This document shows, piece by piece, positions 57,623-64,000 of a stretch of 64,000 nucleotides of DNA. The translations under genes were made by a program, and so were the position numbers. The notes beneath the pieces are model-generated. The model ran no database searches. It was not told the DNA's origin and was given only the letters and a program-made list of their open reading frames with translations. The DNA is taken from NCBI GenBank assembly GCA_036756425.1, contig DAIOLC010000003.1:50430-114429 (forward strand), given 5' to 3'. This stretch comes from UBA6115 sp012514225. GTDB taxonomy: Bacteria > Bacillota > Clostridia > Christensenellales > Aristaeellaceae. How positions within the stretch are numbered: position 1 is the stretch's first letter; every line of letters begins with the position of its first letter.

Positions 57623-58600
57623 CTACTCCGCGCCGTCCCCCTGTGCCCCGCCTTCCGGGTTTACCGGGGTGATGATGACATGGCGGTTGGGCTCCTCGCC
57701 TTCCGAATGGGTGGCGACGTCCGGGAAGGCCTGCAGCGCGCTGTGGAAAATCCGGCGCTCGTAGGGGTTCATGGGCTCCATGCTGACCCGGCGGCCGGTT
57801 TTCCGCGCGCGGTTGGCCATGCGGTTGGCCAGGCGCACCAGCGCCTCCTCGCGCTTGCGGCGGTAGCCCTCGCTGTCCAGGGTGACGCGGACGTAGTCCT
57901 CCCGCCCGCGGTTGACGCGCAGGCTGGTCAGGTATTGCAGCGCGTCCAGGGTTTCGCCGCGGCGGCCGATGAGGATGCCCTGCGGGTCGCCGTCCATCTG
58001 GACGAAGACGTGCCCCTCGGCGTCGGTGGACACGGCGGCGCTAATGTCCAGGCCCATCAGGCGGGTCAGCTCCTGGACGAACTGCTGGGCCACGCCCTCC
58101 GGCAGGGCGGGGTCGGCCTGCGGCGCCGGGACGACCGGCGCGCGCTCCCGCGGCTTCTCCGCCGCTTCATTCCTGGCCTCGCCCGCGGGCTTCCGGCCCC
58201 CGCGCGGGCGGCGGGCGCGGGCGGGCTTTTTTTCTTCCGTTGCAGGCGCCTCTTCCGCGGGTTTTGCAGGCGCCGCGGCTTCCTTCGCCGCCTGTCTGGC
58301 AGGCGCGGGTTCCCTGCGGGGCGGCTGCTGCGTACGGGGCGCCGGCTGCGTCTCCTGGCGCGGCGCGGCGGGGCGTTTGGATAGGGAGTCCTTGAACAGG
58401 TCGGCGGTGTCGCCGCCCTTGTCCTCTTCCCGGGGGGTCAGGCGCACCCTGGCCATGCGGCTGCCGAAGAGGCCGAACAGGCCTTTGGAGCCCTCCTCCA
58501 GGATTTCGACGTTGACCTCGCCGATGGACAGCCCGCTGCTTTCCAGGCCCGCGGAGATGGCTTCCTCGACCGTGCGGCCGGTTGCTTCAAACGATTTCAT
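57623..58600 (-). CDS. jag: Jag/KhpB RNA-binding protein
   Basis: The 325-residue protein has an N-terminal Jag-N domain (MKSFEATGRTVEEAISAGLE, EEGSKGLFGLFGSRMARVRL). A long Ala/Pro/Arg/Glu-rich linker (about 75-165) follows, then a KH domain with GILIGRRGETLDALQYLTSL, and an R3H domain (RMANRARKTGRRVSMEPMNP, HSALQAFPDVATHSEG). It binds RNA with KhpA and affects cell elongation in streptococci. The linker is longer than in most Jag proteins. The ATG at 58600 overlaps the yidC stop by four bases. Confidence 0.93.
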   Translation of the reverse strand: MKSFEATGRTVEEAISAGLESSGLSIGEVNVEILEEGSKGLFGLFGSRMARVRLTPREEDKGGDTADLFKDSLSKRPAAPRQETQPAPRTQQPPRREPAPARQAAKEAAAPAKPAEEAPATEEKKPARARRPRGGRKPAGEARNEAAEKPRERAPVVPAPQADPALPEGVAQQFVQELTRLMGLDISAAVSTDAEGHVFVQMDGDPQGILIGRRGETLDALQYLTSLRVNRGREDYVRVTLDSEGYRRKREEALVRLANRMANRARKTGRRVSMEPMNPYERRIFHSALQAFPDVATHSEGEEPNRHVIITPVNPEGGAQGDGAE

Positions 58601-59640
58601 TTGACCGTCCCTTCCAGGGGCGTCTGCTCCTGCGTCAGTTTGTCCTTGCGGTCAAAGTAGACGTTGATGAAATAGCTCATGCCCGTGGCGATGAGGTTGC
58701 TGGTGACCCAGTAGAGCGCGAAGGCGGCGGTGCTGGTCAGGCAGATGTAGACGGAAAAGAGGGGGAAGAAATACTTCATGAAGTTGCCCATGCCGGGCGT
58801 CTGGCCCTGAGCGCCGGGCTGCTGGCCGGCCGCCTGGGGGTTGACCTTGGTCATCAGCAGCTGGCTGACGCCCGCCAGCACCGGCAGGATGAGCAGGCCG
58901 TTGTACTGCACGTATACCTGGATGGAGAAGAGGAAGAGGTTGATGTTTTCAAACCCGGGCATCAGGGCGACCGCGGCCTTGAAGGCGTCCATCTGCTGCA
59001 TGGCGGCGGTGATGGAAGGCAGCGCCAGCTTGAGCGCGTCGGCGCTGGCGAAGCTCAGCGTGCCGCCGAATTCCTGCACGTGCAGGGCGACGTTCTGCAG
59101 GATGGCCTGGCGGGAAGCCTCCGAAAGGCCGTTCCAGACGGACTGCCAGACCTCCGCGCCGATGGGCTGGATGGAGGAGAGCATCGGGGCGACCGGCGCG
59201 AACAGGGAATCGGCCATCCAGATGTTCTTGACCCACAGCCAGCCCTCGTAGGTGGGCGTGCCACCCTCCAGGAAGGTGAAGACCTGGCGGACGATCTGCT
59301 CGTTGGCGATGGCGCGCATGGCGCCGAACATCGCGAAGAGGATGGGCAGCTGGATGAGCATGGGCAGGCAGCCGGACAGCGGGTTGTAGCGCTCCTTGCG
59401 CATGAGCTCGGACTGCTTTTGCTGGAGCTTGGCCTTGTCGTTGGCGTATTTCTTCTGCAGCGCGTTGAGCTGGGGCTGGATTTTGGCCATCTTGCGCATG
59501 CCCTTGCGGCTGGAGATATCCAGCGGCATCAGGACGACGCGAACCAGGAGCGTGAACACCACGATGGCCCAGCCATGGTTCTGGATGATGCCGTAGAGCC
59601 ACTGGATGACGCCCGCCAGGGCATTGGTGATTGCTGACAC
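58597..59640 (-). CDS. yidC: YidC/Oxa1 membrane-protein insertase
   Basis: The 347-residue protein starts directly with a membrane helix (LYGIIQNHGWAIVVFTLLVR) carrying the conserved substrate-contact Arg. The cytoplasmic coiled-coil hairpin is MRKMAKIQPQLNALQKKYAN, and CLPMLIQLPILFAMFGAMRA follows. A ~125-residue extracytoplasmic insertion separates TM2 from TM3. The C-terminal helices include YFFPLFSVYICLTSTAAFAL. There is no lipobox signal, unlike Bacillus SpoIIIJ. The start is GTG at 59640 behind AAGGAGG. It inserts membrane proteins with or without SecYEG. Confidence 0.93.
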   Translation of the reverse strand: MSAITNALAGVIQWLYGIIQNHGWAIVVFTLLVRVVLMPLDISSRKGMRKMAKIQPQLNALQKKYANDKAKLQQKQSELMRKERYNPLSGCLPMLIQLPILFAMFGAMRAIANEQIVRQVFTFLEGGTPTYEGWLWVKNIWMADSLFAPVAPMLSSIQPIGAEVWQSVWNGLSEASRQAILQNVALHVQEFGGTLSFASADALKLALPSITAAMQQMDAFKAAVALMPGFENINLFLFSIQVYVQYNGLLILPVLAGVSQLLMTKVNPQAAGQQPGAQGQTPGMGNFMKYFFPLFSVYICLTSTAAFALYWVTSNLIATGMSYFINVYFDRKDKLTQEQTPLEGTVK

Positions 59641-59645
59641 TGGAG

Positions 59646-59885
59646 TTAGTCCCTCCTTATTACTGCATCGGGCAATTCCGGCACGGGGTCATAGCCGCCC
59701 TTGCTGAAGGGATTGCACCGAAGGATACGCTTGACGGCCATCCAGCCCCCGCGCAGCGCGCCGAAACGCTCCAGCGCGGTCAGGGCGTATTGGGAACAGG
59801 TGGGCTGGTAGCGGCAGGACGCGGGCAGGTGGGGGCTGAGAGCCCTGCGATAAAAGGTGACCAGGGCGACGAGCAGGCGTTTCAC
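59646..59885 (-). CDS. yidD: Membrane-protein insertion efficiency factor YidD
   Basis: The 79-residue protein has the invariant YidD core: YRRALSPHLPASCRYQPTCS, QYALTALERFGALRGGWMAV and RILRCNPFSKGGYDPVP. It helps YidC-dependent insertion. The start is GTG at 59885, overlapping the rnpA stop (GTGA). yidC follows five bases later. Confidence 0.95.
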   Translation of the reverse strand: MKRLLVALVTFYRRALSPHLPASCRYQPTCSQYALTALERFGALRGGWMAVKRILRCNPFSKGGYDPVPELPDAVIRRD

Positions 59886-60217
59886 GAGGACGCCCTGAAC
59901 AGGCCGAGCTTGCCCAGATGCCTGCGCATCTGCTCCTCAAGCTGCCGGTAGCCCGCGCCCGCCGCCTCCGCGTTGGCGGTGAAAACATAGTAGCCGGGCT
60001 TGAGCGTGGGGATGAGGAGGCGGAAGCATTCGCGCATCCTGCGCTTGACCCGGTTGCGTACGACCGCGTTGCCGACCGTCCGGCTGACCGAGAAACCGCC
60101 CTGCAGGCGCCTGGCCTGCACGTAGTGCAGCCTGAACAGCTTGCCGGAAACGTGCTTCCCCTTCCGGTACACGTAGCGGAACTGGCCGTTCTTCCGGATC
60201 CTGTACTGCTGCTGCAT
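59882..60217 (-). CDS. rnpA: Ribonuclease P protein component
   Basis: The 111-residue protein has the RNR motif VGNAVVRNRVKRRMRECFRL that binds the RNase P RNA, and FRYVYRKGKHVSGKLFRLHY at the N-terminus. It is the protein cofactor for tRNA 5' maturation. The ribosome binding site is weak (GGGCGGTG). A terminator-like hairpin at 60243-60285 lies between rpmH and rnpA and may lower its expression relative to L34. Confidence 0.95.
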   Translation of the reverse strand: MQQQYRIRKNGQFRYVYRKGKHVSGKLFRLHYVQARRLQGGFSVSRTVGNAVVRNRVKRRMRECFRLLIPTLKPGYYVFTANAEAAGAGYRQLEEQMRRHLGKLGLFRASS

Positions 60218-60242
60218 GCCGATTCACACCGCCCCCCCAAGC

Positions 60243-60285
60243 AAAACCCGCCCCCTGCGCGACGCGCGGCGCTTTTCGGGCGGGT
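60243..60285 (-). terminator. Hairpin between rpmH and rnpA
   Basis: ACCCGCCC (complement of 60285-60278) pairs with GGGCGGGT (60253-60246), followed by TTTTG in the leftward direction. It probably attenuates rather than fully stops rnpA transcription, since no separate rnpA promoter is seen. Confidence 0.7.
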
Positions 60286-60315
60286 CTCAGCCGAGCGGGA
60301 CCTGGACCACGCCGC

Positions 60316-60453
60316 TCAGGCGGACAGAACCTTGCGGCCCCTGCGCCGGCGGGCGGCCAGCACGCGGCGGCCGTTCTTGGTGGCCATGCGCTGGCGGAAA
60401 CCGTGCACCTTGCTGCGCTGGCGTTTCTTGGGTTGATACGTTCCGACGTTCAT
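60316..60453 (-). CDS. rpmH: 50S ribosomal protein L34
   Basis: The 45-residue basic protein MNVGTYQPKKRQRSKVHGFR continues with RMATKNGRRVLAARRRRGRK, invariant for L34. AAGGAG precedes the ATG at 60453. It leads the rpmH-rnpA-yidD-yidC-jag operon and has a strong promoter at 60520-60548. Confidence 0.97.
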   Translation of the reverse strand: MNVGTYQPKKRQRSKVHGFRQRMATKNGRRVLAARRRRGRKVLSA

Positions 60454-60519
60454 GGTTTCACTCCTTGCTTTGGGCGGCGCGGCTGACGCATTCGCATAAA
60501 CCGGCACTTTAACTATTGC

Positions 60520-60548
60520 ACTATAACTTGCCGCCCGGCGGCTGTCAA
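60520..60548 (-). promoter_or_regulatory. Promoter of rpmH-rnpA-yidD-yidC-jag
   Basis: TTGACA (60548-60543), a 17-bp spacer and TATAGT (60525-60520). Confidence 0.9.
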
Positions 60549-60588
60549 GACGCGGTTTGCGGTTCGCGCAGCAAGGGAAGGATTTCGC

Positions 60589-60617
60589 TTGACAGTACCC
60601 TGAAGTGGTGCTATTAT
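60589..60617 (+). promoter_or_regulatory. Promoter of rpoB
   Basis: TTGACA (60589-60594), a 17-bp spacer and TATTAT (60612-60617) preceded by TGC. It gives a leader of about 105 bases. The intergenic region holds this and the divergent rpmH promoter, with no DnaA-box cluster (TTATNCACA) visible. Confidence 0.88.
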
Positions 60618-60729
60618 TTACGATTGCATCAGTATCGTCTGATTGCGCCGGCAGAAGGTTCCTACCACTATATGGAACGCGGCTGGAACGCGGGGCGGCT
60701 GGGCGACAATAAAGGGGTGATTTGATAAG

Positions 60730-64000
<3,271 letters not shown>

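Noticed and set aside
60454..60729. Replication origin expected next to rpmH
   Set aside because: No TTATNCACA-type DnaA boxes, AT-rich unwinding element or dnaA gene; the interval is filled by two divergent promoters.

Overview
The window is G+C-rich bacterial chromosome, densely coding on both strands. AGGAGG-type ribosome binding sites, a T-box leader in front of valS, ECF-type vitamin transporters, VanW and WG-repeat proteins, a BspA-like leucine-rich-repeat protein and many Sec-exported proteins point to a high-G+C member of the Clostridia (Bacillota). The exact lineage cannot be fixed from this sequence. A Christensenellales-like gut clostridium is a guess.

Layout. 1-6.1 kb (leftward): the 5' end of an EF-G-like GTPase; an ECF sigma factor / membrane anti-sigma / SIMPL operon; an MMPL exporter with a secreted partner. 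6.2-13.4 kb (rightward): an envelope cluster of overlapping genes (glycosyltransferase-GtrA, phosphodiester glycosidase, Lgt-like protein, DUF896, two VanW paralogues), then a WG-repeat protein. 13.7-16.4 kb (leftward): dxs-tlyA. 16.5-25 kb (rightward): MFS transporter, gnd, rRNA methyltransferase, glnS-gltX, HPr-like protein, M19 dipeptidase. 25.1-30.5 kb: YbjN-like secreted protein, mutY and DUF3783 (leftward), an ECF S component, a secreted protein, and htrA with phased operator-like repeats. 30.5-38.8 kb: a large LRR protein (leftward), then an RpiB-like isomerase with a sugar ABC transporter. 38.8-44.5 kb: a hairpin-rich inverted-repeat element, a D,D-carboxypeptidase (leftward), an oxidoreductase and asd-dapA-dapB. 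44.6-50.3 kb: mgtE (leftward, with an attenuator-type leader), tmcAL, two-subunit fumarase and a second D,D-carboxypeptidase. 50.3-57.6 kb (leftward): a dispersed repeat with an IS3-type end, coaX with a putative pantothenate S component, then yceD-rpmF-[T-box]-valS-rsmH-rsmI. 57.6-64 kb: rpmH-rnpA-yidD-yidC-jag (leftward), divergent from rpoB, which runs off the right edge.

The genes are mostly housekeeping: translation and rRNA modification, envelope assembly and peptidoglycan trimming, lysine/DAP synthesis, isoprenoid precursors, and cofactor and Mg2+ uptake. No CRISPR array, prophage or intact transposon is visible. The least ordinary material is non-coding: a structured ~150-bp repeat present twice (2.93-3.08 and 50.29-50.44 kb), a ~265-bp inverted-repeat element (38.83-39.09 kb), an mgtE leader with a small upstream ORF and an intrinsic terminator but no recognisable M-box, a repeat-bearing leader before the putative pantothenate transporter, and 11-bp phased repeats before htrA. 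Readable promoters are sigma-A-like with 16-17-bp spacers, and many have an extended -10 (TGG or TGC immediately before the hexamer). Promoter and terminator calls are by eye.
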